From Rhizobacter sp. SG703 (GTDB taxonomy: Bacteria > Pseudomonadota > Gammaproteobacteria > Burkholderiales > Burkholderiaceae_C), in the NCBI RefSeq assembly GCF_012275445.1, contig NZ_JAAZQK010000003.1:124001-188000 (forward strand): 64,000 nt of DNA. Reading direction: 5' to 3'. A program made the translations under genes and the position numbers. Under the pieces are notes generated by a model. It saw nothing but the letters and a program-made list of their open reading frames with translations, made no database searches and was not told the DNA's origin. Of this stretch, positions 26,746 through 33,846 are shown piece by piece (positions within the stretch are counted from its first letter, which is position 1; each line of letters opens with the position of its first letter).

Positions 26746-27174
26746 TCACTGGTTCTTCAACAGGGTTTGCAGGCTCTTGTTCGAGCCCTGCGTGATCGAG
26801 GTGGCGATCTGCAGCTTCAGGTTCGTCACCGCGACGTTGCGGCTGACGGCCATCGATGCGGCGACCACCTCGGAGGCACCCATGCCGGGCGCCGCGGCGA
26901 GGAAGTTCTCGACCTGGCCTTCGACGCGCTGCAGGTCGCCCTGCTGGCGCTCGATCACATGCTGGATCACGTTGCCGGGGTGGCTGACCGACGCGGCGGC
27001 GTGGTCGGTGTTGCGCTGCATCAGCGACTGGAAGTTCTGCTGCATCTCGGGCGTGACGGCGGCTTGCGCCGGCGCGACACCCTGGTGGCCGCCCTGCGCG
27101 GCCTGCGAGGCCAGGGCCTGCAGCGCCTGCTCGGCCGGGTTCAGCGGGGCAACGGATGAAATCGGGTTGATCAT
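26746..27174 (-). CDS. sctI: SctI (HrpB2-like) inner rod protein
   Basis: The 142-aa product from ATG 27174 begins MINPISSVAPLNPAEQAL and ends TNLKLQIATSITQGSNKSLQTLLKNQ. That C-terminus is conserved in HrpB2/YscI rod proteins and helps assemble the rod under the filament. No signal peptide, as expected for an early T3SS substrate. Its place directly before sctJ is that of hrpB2 in Xanthomonas and Ralstonia. Confidence 0.9.
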   Translation of the reverse strand: MINPISSVAPLNPAEQALQALASQAAQGGHQGVAPAQAAVTPEMQQNFQSLMQRNTDHAAASVSHPGNVIQHVIERQQGDLQRVEGQVENFLAAAPGMGASEVVAASMAVSRNVAVTNLKLQIATSITQGSNKSLQTLLKNQ

Positions 27175-27202
27175 GGTGGCATCCTCGGAAGGGGCTCGGG
27201 GT

Positions 27203-27658
27203 TCAGCAGGCCAGGCCCATCGGCGGGAACATCGACACCGGGCCGGCGCCGTGGGCGTCGTTCGAGGCCTTGCGGATCTGTTTGCCGGAGGCGGATTCGA
27301 GCGCATCGACGATGCCGCGTGCCGCGGCATCCGCTGGCAGCGCGATCGCCTCTTCGGCGTAGGTCTCCCACAGGCCGTCCTGCTGCACGAACAGCGTGAA
27401 CGACAGCATCGCCTTGATGACGGCATTGCCGGGGTGCTTGTGCTCGGCGCGTTCCAGCAGCGAGCGGGCTGCGGCGAAATCGCCGCCGTGGATCAGGATG
27501 CGGGCCTCGGCCGCGGCGAGCTGCGGCAGGTTCGGATGCACCGCCGACATCAGCTTCAGCACCGTGGCGACATCGTTGCGCGGCGCGATCTCGCTCGCGA
27601 GCGAATAGACCGCGGCGAACAGATCGGTTTGCCACTTCGGCAGCTTGCGTGCGGGCAT
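27203..27658 (-). CDS. hrpB1: HrpB1/HrpK-family TPR-like T3SS protein
   Basis: The 151-aa product (MPARKLPKWQTDLFAAVYSL) has helical hairpins of TPR type (LPQLAAAEARILIHGGDFAAARSLLERAEHKHPGNAVIKA), typical of the HrpB1/HrpK family found only in Hrp2 systems and related to the YscG co-chaperones. In Xanthomonas HrpB1 is periplasmic and needed for pilus formation. It lies between the filament candidate and sctI, the standard hrpB1-hrpB2 order. Confidence 0.88.
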   Translation of the reverse strand: MPARKLPKWQTDLFAAVYSLASEIAPRNDVATVLKLMSAVHPNLPQLAAAEARILIHGGDFAAARSLLERAEHKHPGNAVIKAMLSFTLFVQQDGLWETYAEEAIALPADAAARGIVDALESASGKQIRKASNDAHGAGPVSMFPPMGLAC

Positions 27659-27690
27659 GGTCGAATCCTTCAGGCCAGTTCAGGAGGTCT

Positions 27691-27760
27691 GGAAAAGGTG
27701 GCACCGCCGACGCGGTGCCCCGGGTGGAACAGCAGCAAAAGGGCGGACGATCGGTCCGCC
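27691..27760 (-). terminator. Two hairpins with short U-tracts after the filament gene (attenuator)
   Basis: Immediately downstream of the filament gene the minus strand has a perfect 7-bp stem (GGCGGAC / GTCCGCC, plus coordinates 27742-27760) followed by CTTTT. It then has a perfect 8-bp stem (GGCACCGC / GCGGTGCC, 27700-27719) followed by ACCTTTT. These look like weak intrinsic terminators or processing signals inside the operon. They would lower transcription into hrpB1 and raise the relative filament message. The 112-base gap holds no gene. Confidence 0.6.
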
Positions 27761-27770
27761 ATGAATGCGC

Positions 27771-28133
27771 TTATTGCGCGGCAGACTTGAACGACTCGCC
27801 GGCCTTCTTCATGACGCTGTTCAGGCCGTCGTTGATCGACGCCATCATGTTCATCTTGGCCATGGCCGAGCTGGCTTGCATCTGCATCTCGGTCATCGCC
27901 TGCGCGTCGGCCACCGCGCTGCCCAGCGAGGCCTGCGTGGCGTTGACGTCGCCGCTGCCGATGCTCTGCAGGGTGTTGCCGGTCGACGCCGACGCGCCGT
28001 TCGTCAGTGCGCTCAGGCCGCCCGACGATGCGGCGCCGCCGAGGGCCGAGCCGCCCATTTGACCGAAGGCACCGGCCTTGCCGAGGGTGCCGCTGTTGCC
28101 GAAAACCTTGCCTGCTGCGCTGGAGAGGGACAT
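27771..28133 (-). CDS. Candidate T3SS filament (pilin) protein
   Basis: The 120-aa product from ATG 28133 starts MSLSSAAGKVFGNSGTLG. It is Gly/Ser/Ala-rich to about residue 65 and then becomes a Met/Gln-rich helix (AQAMTEMQMQASSAMAKMNMM ... SVMKKAGESFKSAA). Small size, absence of Cys, a Gly/Ser-rich N-terminal half and a long C-terminal helix suit Hrp pilins such as HrpE/HrpY, whose primary sequences are not conserved. Its own spaced leader and flanking hairpins suggest high expression. Position between the sctD/hrpD6-like and hrpB1 genes also fits. It could instead be a small translocator or early substrate. Confidence 0.6.
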   Translation of the reverse strand: MSLSSAAGKVFGNSGTLGKAGAFGQMGGSALGGAASSGGLSALTNGASASTGNTLQSIGSGDVNATQASLGSAVADAQAMTEMQMQASSAMAKMNMMASINDGLNSVMKKAGESFKSAAQ

Positions 28134-28188
28134 GACAATTCCTTTGAGTTGAGGTGAGTGAAATAAAGATGAAGTTGCAACCACTTGC

Positions 28189-28208
28189 CGAACCCCGCGA
28201 AGGGTTCG
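28189..28208 (-). other. Intra-operon hairpin ahead of the filament gene
   Basis: CGAACCC (28189-28195) and GGGTTCG (28202-28208) form a perfect 7-bp stem with a 6-base loop in the 89-base gap upstream of the filament start. No U-tract follows on the minus strand, so it is more likely an mRNA processing or stability element than a terminator. Confidence 0.4.
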
Positions 28209-28222
28209 CGTTCGAGAGCGGG

Positions 28223-28417
28223 TTACGTTGCTCTTTCGAATTCGGTGTTGGCGATGGCCGAAGCCAGCGCGCGTTGAAGGGACCCGTCCTGCGGCCACAT
28301 GCGTGACAGCGCGGTGAAGATCGTGTCGGCGTCCTGTTCGCTGCCGTGCAGCAGGCCGAGCGCCATCGTGGCGGCCAGCTTGCGGACGACCTCGATCTCC
28401 AGGGGCTGTGCGTTCAT
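28223..28417 (-). CDS. Small TPR-like protein, possible filament co-chaperone
   Basis: The 64-aa product (MNAQPLEIEVVRKLAATMAL) has helix pairs with TPR-like spacing (LLHGSEQDADTIFTALSRMWPQDGSLQRALASAIANT). YscG/EscG-type co-chaperones of needle subunits look like this but are longer. It directly precedes the filament candidate. The role is inferred from form and position only. Confidence 0.55.
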   Translation of the reverse strand: MNAQPLEIEVVRKLAATMALGLLHGSEQDADTIFTALSRMWPQDGSLQRALASAIANTEFERAT

Positions 28418-28435
28418 GCGGCAGTCCTCAGATGG

Positions 28436-28708
28436 TCAGGAGACGAGCTCGCGGCCGTGCGTCTTCTGCCAGGCCAGCAGCACGATGCGGCGCGACGCGG
28501 CGAAGGCATCGCTCACCAGCCCGGCGAAGTTCTTCTCCTCGAAGTCCGTCGCGCGCAGCTGCATCTGCTGGCTCAGCGTCTCGGCCTGCGCGAAGTACTG
28601 CGCCAGGCGGCGCGTCCTGTCGCCGGTGGTGTCGCCGTTCACGGTGGCCTGCAGCTTGTCGAAATCGGCCAGCAGGTCGGCCGGCGGGGGGGCGAGATCG
28701 GTGCTCAT
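28436..28708 (-). CDS. Small helical T3SS protein in the hrpD6 position
   Basis: The 90-aa product starts at ATG 28708, overlapping the sctD stop (ATGA). It is helical and charged (LADFDKLQATVNGD, FAQAETLSQQMQLRATDFEEK) with no signal peptide. In Xanthomonas the gene between hrpD5 (sctD) and the pilin gene is hrpD6, of similar size. A YscE-like needle chaperone is the alternative. No motif decides between them. Confidence 0.6.
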   Translation of the reverse strand: MSTDLAPPPADLLADFDKLQATVNGDTTGDRTRRLAQYFAQAETLSQQMQLRATDFEEKNFAGLVSDAFAASRRIVLLAWQKTHGRELVS

Positions 28709-29724
28709 CAACGGACTCCTTGGAGGGCGGTCTGGCCGTTGGCCAGTACCGCATCGGGGGCGACGGTGAGCACCAGGTGCTTCACGCCGTCACGGGTTTC
28801 CATCACCGACACGCCGTCGGTCGACAGGGACGACAGGACCGACGGGCTCGGCGGCTGCGGCGTCGCGGGCTCCTCGAGCACCGCATCGATGCGCTTGACG
28901 AGCGGCGTCAGGTCGGCGGTGACGCGGTCGATCGAGGCCTGCGTCGCGGCGACGTCGTTGGCCTTCACCGCGTAGCTGAAGACGCCGGCGCCGCGGTAGG
29001 CGATCTGTGCGCCCGGCAGGCCGATCGCGTTGCGGATCGTCTCGGCCACGTCGGTCGCCACCGACACATGCTGCTGCAGCGGGAAGCCGGCAGGGGCGGC
29101 CTTCAGCGCGGCGTTGACCGCCCGCAGCTGCTCGGCGTTGTCGAGCAGGCCGTCGATGCTGAGCGAGCCCTGGGCGATGCGCACCGACAGCCGGCCGGCG
29201 GCCACCCCGTCGATCGCATGCTGCAGCGTGGCGCGGCTCGTCTCCAGCGTCGGCGCCGGGGCCTCGTTGGCCTTGGAGCTGGCCGAGACCAGCCAGCCGG
29301 CCGAGACCATCGCGACGATCACTGCGAGCGCTCCGGGGACGGCACGGGCAGGGTGGGCCACCAGCCGTTGACGGACGGCAGCCAGGCTGCCCGACGGCGC
29401 GACGGCACGGGTTGCGGCCAGCAGCGCGGCATCGTCGGGCCAGTCGGAATCGCTGGGGCCGGTGCAGACGCGGACACCGCCGAAGTCGACCGGGACGAAG
29501 TCATCGAAGCGAAGCAGCTGCGGGCTGCCGTTCGTCCACTGTGCCAGCGCGACACCGTCGGCGCCGAGGCGCAGCGTGAGGGCCTGAAACTGCCAGTCTG
29601 CAATGGAAATGTCGCATTCATCTGCTTGTCCGATCGAATGGGTTCCTGGACTCAAATCTAGGTAGGCACCGGCATGCGTGCCGCTCAGGATGCGAAGGCG
29701 TTTGTGCGCCGGCGAAGTGCTCAT
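28708..29724 (-). CDS. sctD: SctD (HrpD5/YscD-like) inner-membrane ring protein
   Basis: The product is 338 aa. It has an N-terminal FHA-like cytoplasmic domain (LRILSGTHAGAYLDLSPGTHSIGQADECDI), one membrane helix (AVPGALAVIVAMVSAGWLVS, about 130-150) and a periplasmic part with BON/ring-building-like segments (LQHAIDGVAAGRLSVRIAQGSLSIDG). SctD and SctJ form the inner-membrane rings and SctD contacts SctC and SctK. It follows the sctC stop by one base. At 338 aa it is somewhat short but within the hrpD5 range. Confidence 0.88.
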   Translation of the reverse strand: MSTSPAHKRLRILSGTHAGAYLDLSPGTHSIGQADECDISIADWQFQALTLRLGADGVALAQWTNGSPQLLRFDDFVPVDFGGVRVCTGPSDSDWPDDAALLAATRAVAPSGSLAAVRQRLVAHPARAVPGALAVIVAMVSAGWLVSASSKANEAPAPTLETSRATLQHAIDGVAAGRLSVRIAQGSLSIDGLLDNAEQLRAVNAALKAAPAGFPLQQHVSVATDVAETIRNAIGLPGAQIAYRGAGVFSYAVKANDVAATQASIDRVTADLTPLVKRIDAVLEEPATPQPPSPSVLSSLSTDGVSVMETRDGVKHLVLTVAPDAVLANGQTALQGVR

Positions 29725-29725
29725 G

Positions 29726-31777
29726 TCAGCGGGCTCCCTTGTTGTCGCAGCCGGTGGCCAGGCCCATCGCCTGTGCCGCGCAGCCTGCCTTTGGCACGGT
29801 GGTCTTGTTCGTCTTGCCGGTCGTGGCCGCCGCGGTCCGGGTGGCGGTCGCCGGGGTCGGCGTGGCCGGCGCGGTGCTGCCGGGGAACAGCGCGGCGCGC
29901 GGCGTCAGCAGCGGCTTCAGCGTCGGGATCACGTAGCCGGGCGACAGCGCGCCGTAGGTCGTCAGCGCGGCGACGGCGGTCGGCCCCGAGAAGCCGCGCT
30001 GCGTGCTGCCGGTGCGCGGCGTCGAGGACGACGACGGAGGCGGCGCGAGCGGTGCGGGCAGGTCGGGGACCGGTGCAGGCGCCGGCGTGGGGGTGGGGGT
30101 GGGCACGGTCGGTGTCGCCGCTGCACGGCCGACCCCGATCACCTTCGGCGTCAGCAGGAACAGTCGTTCGCTGCGGAAGCTCGCGTTCTCGTCGTGCCGG
30201 AAGGCAGCTCCGAGCAGCGGGATGCGCGAGAGCCCCGGCAGGCCGCTGCGGCCCTTGCTGTTCGATTCGATCGAGATGCCGCCGATCAGCAGGCTCTCGC
30301 CTTCGCGCACGGTGGCCTCGGTGTTGATCTCGGTCTGCTTGATGATCGGCACCGAATCGACGACCGTGCCTTCGAAGTTGCCGTCCTGGATCGACAGCGA
30401 CAGCCGCACCTCGCGGTGGTCGGCGTAGCTGACGATCTGCGGCGTCACCTGCAGCGTGGTGCCGGCCTCGATGGTGAAGAGGTTGGCGTCCAGGTTGCCG
30501 GCCACGCGCACCGAGGCGACGCGCTTGTCGGTCATGCTGGCCGTGCGGTTGACGGCGCCCAGCACCTTGGGGCGCGCCAGGATGTTGGCCTTGCCGGTGC
30601 CTTCCAGGGCCCGGATGCGGGCCAGCAGTTGCTTGCCGGCGTTGCCGACCAGCGTGGTGACATTGCTGCCGGCCAGCGTGCTGCTGCCGGCCGTGCCGGG
30701 CTGCGCGCCGGGCGAGCCCGGCGACACCGTCAGCCGGGTCACGCCGTCTTTCGTGAAGGTCCAGTCGACCCCGAGCGATTCGAAGGCATCGCTGCTGACG
30801 TCGATGATCGTCGCTTCGATCTCGACCAGGTCCTGCGCGATGTCGAGCTGGCGGATCAGCGTCTCGTACTCGCGCATCCGGTCGGGCAGGCCGCGCACGA
30901 TGATCGCGTTGGTGGCCTCTTCGGCCTGGAAGAACGGGCGCTCGGCATCGGCTGGCGTCAGCGCGTCGCTGCTGCTCAACTGGTTGGCGCGCACCTCGTC
31001 GTCGCGCTTGTTCGCGTTGCTGCCGCCGCCGGTCTCCGGCAACTTCAGTCCGTAGGTGGCCTGCGCGGCGCGGGCCTTGTTGGCGTTGCCGACGAGGCCG
31101 TTGACGGCACCCTTCAGCGCCTGGTTGCTGCCGCTCGCTCCGCCGCTGCCGTTGTTCGAGAACAGGTTGTTCAGCGTGCTGGCGAGGCCCGGCACCTTGG
31201 CGTTGCCGAACACCCGGTCGCCGGCCGTCGCGAAGCGCAGCGGGAACACCTGGATCGACTTGCCGACGCGGTCGTGGCCGTCGCGCTCCAACTGCTCGAG
31301 CACCGTCGAGACCAGCTCGATGTGGCGCGGCGGGCCGTAGGCCAGCAGCGTCTGCTGGCGGTCGTCGAACTTGAGCGGGAAGCGCGCATCGCCCAGGCCC
31401 AGCGAGCCCAGCATCGAGCGCACCTGCTGGCGGTCGTAGCCGCGCATGCGGAACACCCGGCTCTGCATCGCCCGGGACGGGTAGACGAACAGCGTCGTGC
31501 CGTCGAAGTACCAGATGACGCCGTAGGTGCGGGTCATCGCGTTCAGGAAGTCTTCCGGGCGGGTGTTGAAGTTCGCGTTCACCGAGCCGTCGACACCGGA
31601 GTCGACGACCACCGGGATGCCCTGGCTGGCGGCGAAGTCCTGCAGTACGTCGGGCAGCTTCTTGCCGTCGGCGCGGTAGACGAAGCGCTTGCCCGAGAAA
31701 GGCGTCGCATCGGCAGCAGCGGCGGGCTGCATGCTGGCGAGGGCGGCGGCGGCAATCAGGGTGGTCAGGAATCGCAC
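29726..31777 (-). CDS. sctC: SctC (HrcC) outer-membrane secretin with unusual C-terminal tail
   Basis: The 683-aa product has a Sec signal (MRFLTTLIAAAALASMQPAAA), N0/N1-type domains (FVYRADGKKLPDVLQDFAASQGIPVVVD) and the secretin core (LARPKVLGAVNRTASM, LTPKVIGVG near its end). The core ends near residue 535. The last ~145 residues are Pro/Thr/Ala-rich (PTPTPAPAPVPDLPAPLAPPP) and finish with CAAQAMGLATGC, a cysteine pair reminiscent of the motif in the 14338 and 14985 products. Standard HrcC proteins are ~570-610 aa and lack this tail. It is the first gene of the long minus operon, behind a PIP box. Confidence 0.95.
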   Translation of the reverse strand: MRFLTTLIAAAALASMQPAAAADATPFSGKRFVYRADGKKLPDVLQDFAASQGIPVVVDSGVDGSVNANFNTRPEDFLNAMTRTYGVIWYFDGTTLFVYPSRAMQSRVFRMRGYDRQQVRSMLGSLGLGDARFPLKFDDRQQTLLAYGPPRHIELVSTVLEQLERDGHDRVGKSIQVFPLRFATAGDRVFGNAKVPGLASTLNNLFSNNGSGGASGSNQALKGAVNGLVGNANKARAAQATYGLKLPETGGGSNANKRDDEVRANQLSSSDALTPADAERPFFQAEEATNAIIVRGLPDRMREYETLIRQLDIAQDLVEIEATIIDVSSDAFESLGVDWTFTKDGVTRLTVSPGSPGAQPGTAGSSTLAGSNVTTLVGNAGKQLLARIRALEGTGKANILARPKVLGAVNRTASMTDKRVASVRVAGNLDANLFTIEAGTTLQVTPQIVSYADHREVRLSLSIQDGNFEGTVVDSVPIIKQTEINTEATVREGESLLIGGISIESNSKGRSGLPGLSRIPLLGAAFRHDENASFRSERLFLLTPKVIGVGRAAATPTVPTPTPTPAPAPVPDLPAPLAPPPSSSSTPRTGSTQRGFSGPTAVAALTTYGALSPGYVIPTLKPLLTPRAALFPGSTAPATPTPATATRTAAATTGKTNKTTVPKAGCAAQAMGLATGCDNKGAR

Positions 31778-31838
31778 GGCTTGTGTCCGGTTTCGTTGGC
31801 TGTCGTTGCCGGTTCAGGGCGTCGACTGCATGGATGCA

Positions 31839-31900
31839 AGTGTGGGCGTCGCATCGAGTCCGGCCGGGTCCCGATGCGAAGCCGCGGACAGCGCCGCGAA
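31839..31900 (-). promoter_or_regulatory. PIP/hrpII box promoter of the sctC-hrpF operon
   Basis: On the minus strand TTCGC-N15-TTCGC (plus-strand CGAA at 31877-31880 and 31897-31900) is followed after 32 bases by CACACT (31844-31839), which fits YANNNT. The inferred start near 31832 gives a ~55-base leader to ATG 31777. Spacing and -10 sequence are identical to the promoter at 42693-42754. Confidence 0.8.
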
Positions 31901-31929
31901 GGGCTGGCAGCGCATTTCTTGAAAGCGGT

Positions 31930-31947
31930 TTCGAACGAACGTTCGAA
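31930..31947. promoter_or_regulatory. Perfect dyad TTCGAAC-GAAC-GTTCGAA
   Basis: Seven-base arms with a four-base spacer sit about 30 bases upstream of the sctC PIP box and 190 bases from the kinase start. It contains TTCG twice at 8-base spacing, which is not a PIP box. It could be an operator for either divergent gene. Confidence 0.4.
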
Positions 31948-31997
31948 AAGGCGGTGGAGACGGTTCCGGCGGGGGTTTCCACGCAGGAATGTCACAG

Positions 31998-32040
31998 GTG
32001 AAAGCTGTTGTGAAGGCCGTGTGAAAGCGGATGTGAAAGC
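31998..32040. promoter_or_regulatory. Four phased GTGAARGC direct repeats upstream of the Ser/Thr kinase gene
   Basis: GTGAAAGC begins at 31998, GTGAAGGC at 32010, GTGAAAGC at 32021 and again at 32033: spacings of 12, 11 and 12 bases, close to one helical turn. OmpR/PhoB-family regulators bind direct repeats with 11-base periodicity. The HrpG-like regulator at 11600-12361 is such a protein, so this is a candidate target. Confidence 0.5.
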
Positions 32041-32136
32041 ATTTGCGAGAAGGGACACGCCGGCGCCGCCGTTGTCGTGTAGCCTTGCATCGTTGCGCGT
32101 TTCCATCCTTTCTCGAGCCCTCCGACGCGACGTCGA

Positions 32137-33591
32137 ATGAACCATCCGACCCAGCTCTCCAAATACGCGATCAACCAGGTGATCGGCGAAGGCGCCATGG
32201 GCGTGGTCTACAAGGCCACCGACACCGTGTTGCGACGCACCGTCGCGATCAAGACCTTGCGGCGCCCGCTGGTGGAGCAGGGCGGTGGTGGCGCCGGTGG
32301 TGCGTTGCTGGCGCGCTTCCGCAACGAAGCGCAGGCCGCGGCGCGGCTGATGCACCACAACATCGTCGCGGTGCACGACTATGGTGAGCACGAGGCCGAG
32401 CCGTACATCGTGATGGAGTACGTGCAGGGTTCCACGCTGAAGGAGCCGCTGCGCCGCGGCACGCGCTTCGACGATGCCGACATCGTCGGCCTGATGGGCC
32501 AGTTGCTCGACGGCCTGCACTATGCGCACGAGCAAGGCGTGTGGCACCGCGACATCAAGCCGGCCAACCTGTTGTGGACCAACGACGGCCGCCTGAAGAT
32601 CGTCGACTTCGGCATCGCGCGCATCGCGACGATGGGGCTGTCGCAGGTCAGCTCGACGATCGGCACGCCCGGCCACATGGCACCCGAGCAATACGCCGGC
32701 GAACAGGTCGACCGGCGGGTCGACATCTTCGCGGCCGGCGTGCTGCTCTACATGCTGCTGGCCGGGCGGCCGCCGTTCGTCGGCAGCAACGAGAACGTGA
32801 TGTTCCAGACGCTCAGCAGCGAGCCGCTGCCGCCGTCGCGGGTGCATGGCAGCCACCGTCCGCAGTGGTTCGACCCGGTGGTCGCGCGCGCGATGGCCAA
32901 GCGCCCCGATGACCGTTTCGCGACGGCGATGGAGTTCAAGCACGCGCTGATGGCGCAGGCGAGCCGGGCGCTCGGGCTGCCGCCGATCGCGGCGCGGCTC
33001 GAGGCGGGCAGTTCGTTCATCGAGCTGCAAAGCGCGCCGACGCTGCCGGACCCGCGCGCGAGCGACTGGCAGCGCGGCACCTTCGCACTCGACACGCGAC
33101 CGCAGCCGGCAGCGGCGCGGCCATCGCAATGGCATTCCGAGACACTGCAGATGCTGGAGTCGGAGCTCGCGCAGTCGATCGGTCCGCTGGCGCGCGTGCT
33201 GGTGCAGCGCGCGGCGCGGTCGACCGGCGACCTGATGTCGCTGCGGCAGGCGCTGGCCGAGCAGATCGACACCGAAGCCGGGCGCGACCAGTTCCTTCAG
33301 CGCACGCGTTCGCGGGCCAGCTCGTTCGGCACGCTGGGGTCGGGCGGGGCCGCGGTCACGACGCGGCGGCGTGCCGCCGACGACACCTTGCTCGGCGACC
33401 AGGTGATGCGCGTGGCAGAGCTGGCGCTGACGCAGCACGTCGGGCCGGTGGCACGGGTGATCGTGTCGCGCGCGGCCGCGCGGGCGTCGTCGCGCGACGA
33501 GTTCTTCCGGCTGCTGGCGCAGCATGTGGAAGACGAGGACGAGCGCGAGGAGCTGATGCGCACGCTGGAGAGCAGTTCGGCGGGGCGATGA
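32137..33591 (+). CDS. Hanks-type Ser/Thr protein kinase with two C-terminal DUF8082-like domains
   Basis: The product is 484 aa. The kinase domain (about 8-280) has the Gly loop IGEGAMGVVY, VAIK (Lys39), HRDIKPAN (Asp139), DFGIAR (Asp157) and APEQY, so it should be active. There is no membrane segment. The C-terminal third carries two copies of a helical domain: about 339-391 (SELAQSIGPLARVLVQRAAR, LRQALAEQID) and about 423-480 (ALTQHVGPVARVIVSRAAAR, SSRDEFFRLLAQHVED). The same domain ends the SulP protein at 14341. The gene is divergent from sctC and is likely T3SS-linked. Substrates are unknown. Confidence 0.9.
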   Translation: MNHPTQLSKYAINQVIGEGAMGVVYKATDTVLRRTVAIKTLRRPLVEQGGGGAGGALLARFRNEAQAAARLMHHNIVAVHDYGEHEAEPYIVMEYVQGSTLKEPLRRGTRFDDADIVGLMGQLLDGLHYAHEQGVWHRDIKPANLLWTNDGRLKIVDFGIARIATMGLSQVSSTIGTPGHMAPEQYAGEQVDRRVDIFAAGVLLYMLLAGRPPFVGSNENVMFQTLSSEPLPPSRVHGSHRPQWFDPVVARAMAKRPDDRFATAMEFKHALMAQASRALGLPPIAARLEAGSSFIELQSAPTLPDPRASDWQRGTFALDTRPQPAAARPSQWHSETLQMLESELAQSIGPLARVLVQRAARSTGDLMSLRQALAEQIDTEAGRDQFLQRTRSRASSFGTLGSGGAAVTTRRRAADDTLLGDQVMRVAELALTQHVGPVARVIVSRAAARASSRDEFFRLLAQHVEDEDEREELMRTLESSSAGR

Positions 33592-33715
33592 GGGCTCGCG
33601 TCTCCGGAATCCGGATGGGTCGCGCAGCTGAAGCGCGATGGATCTGCATCATGTCGAGCGGTGTGACGCAGGCTTGCGTTCGGTGAGGGAACGGCAAATC
33701 GTCAACGATTGTCGT

Positions 33716-33732
33716 GAGCCTGCGACAGGCTC
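33716..33732. other. Hairpin in the 255-base gap before the second rhs gene
   Basis: GAGCCTG-CGA-CAGGCTC forms a perfect 7-bp stem with a 3-base loop. It is followed by TTGCTG rather than a U-run, so it is a weak terminator candidate for the kinase gene or a dispersed hairpin. A smaller dyad AATCGT-CA-ACGATT lies just upstream (33697-33710). Nothing else is seen in 33592-33846 except the GAGGAG ribosome site at 33834-33839. Confidence 0.35.
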
Positions 33733-33846
33733 TTGCTGCGGTCATTTCGTTCACGTCTAATCCGCCGGCTCGCGTTTCAGCAGTCTCCCGAAGAAGTACC
33801 TCGGGCGCGATGCACAAGTGCATTGGGGTCGACGAGGAGTTCATTG

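Larger units (their letters stand above)
31778..32136. other. Divergent control region between sctC and the Ser/Thr kinase gene
   Basis: This 359-base stretch has no gene. It holds the sctC PIP-box promoter (31839-31900), a perfect dyad (31930-31947) and four phased GTGAARGC-type direct repeats (31998-32040) next to the kinase gene. No sigma-70-like promoter for the kinase is obvious. Confidence 0.6.

Noticed and set aside
31905-31920. Possible -24/-12 element (TGGCAG, then TTCT) before the Ser/Thr kinase gene
   Set aside because: The invariant GC of the -12 element is missing; only the GG of -24 fits.
31930-31947. TTCG pair in the dyad as a PIP box for the kinase gene
   Set aside because: The two TTCG are 8 bases apart, not 15-16; it is kept only as a dyad.
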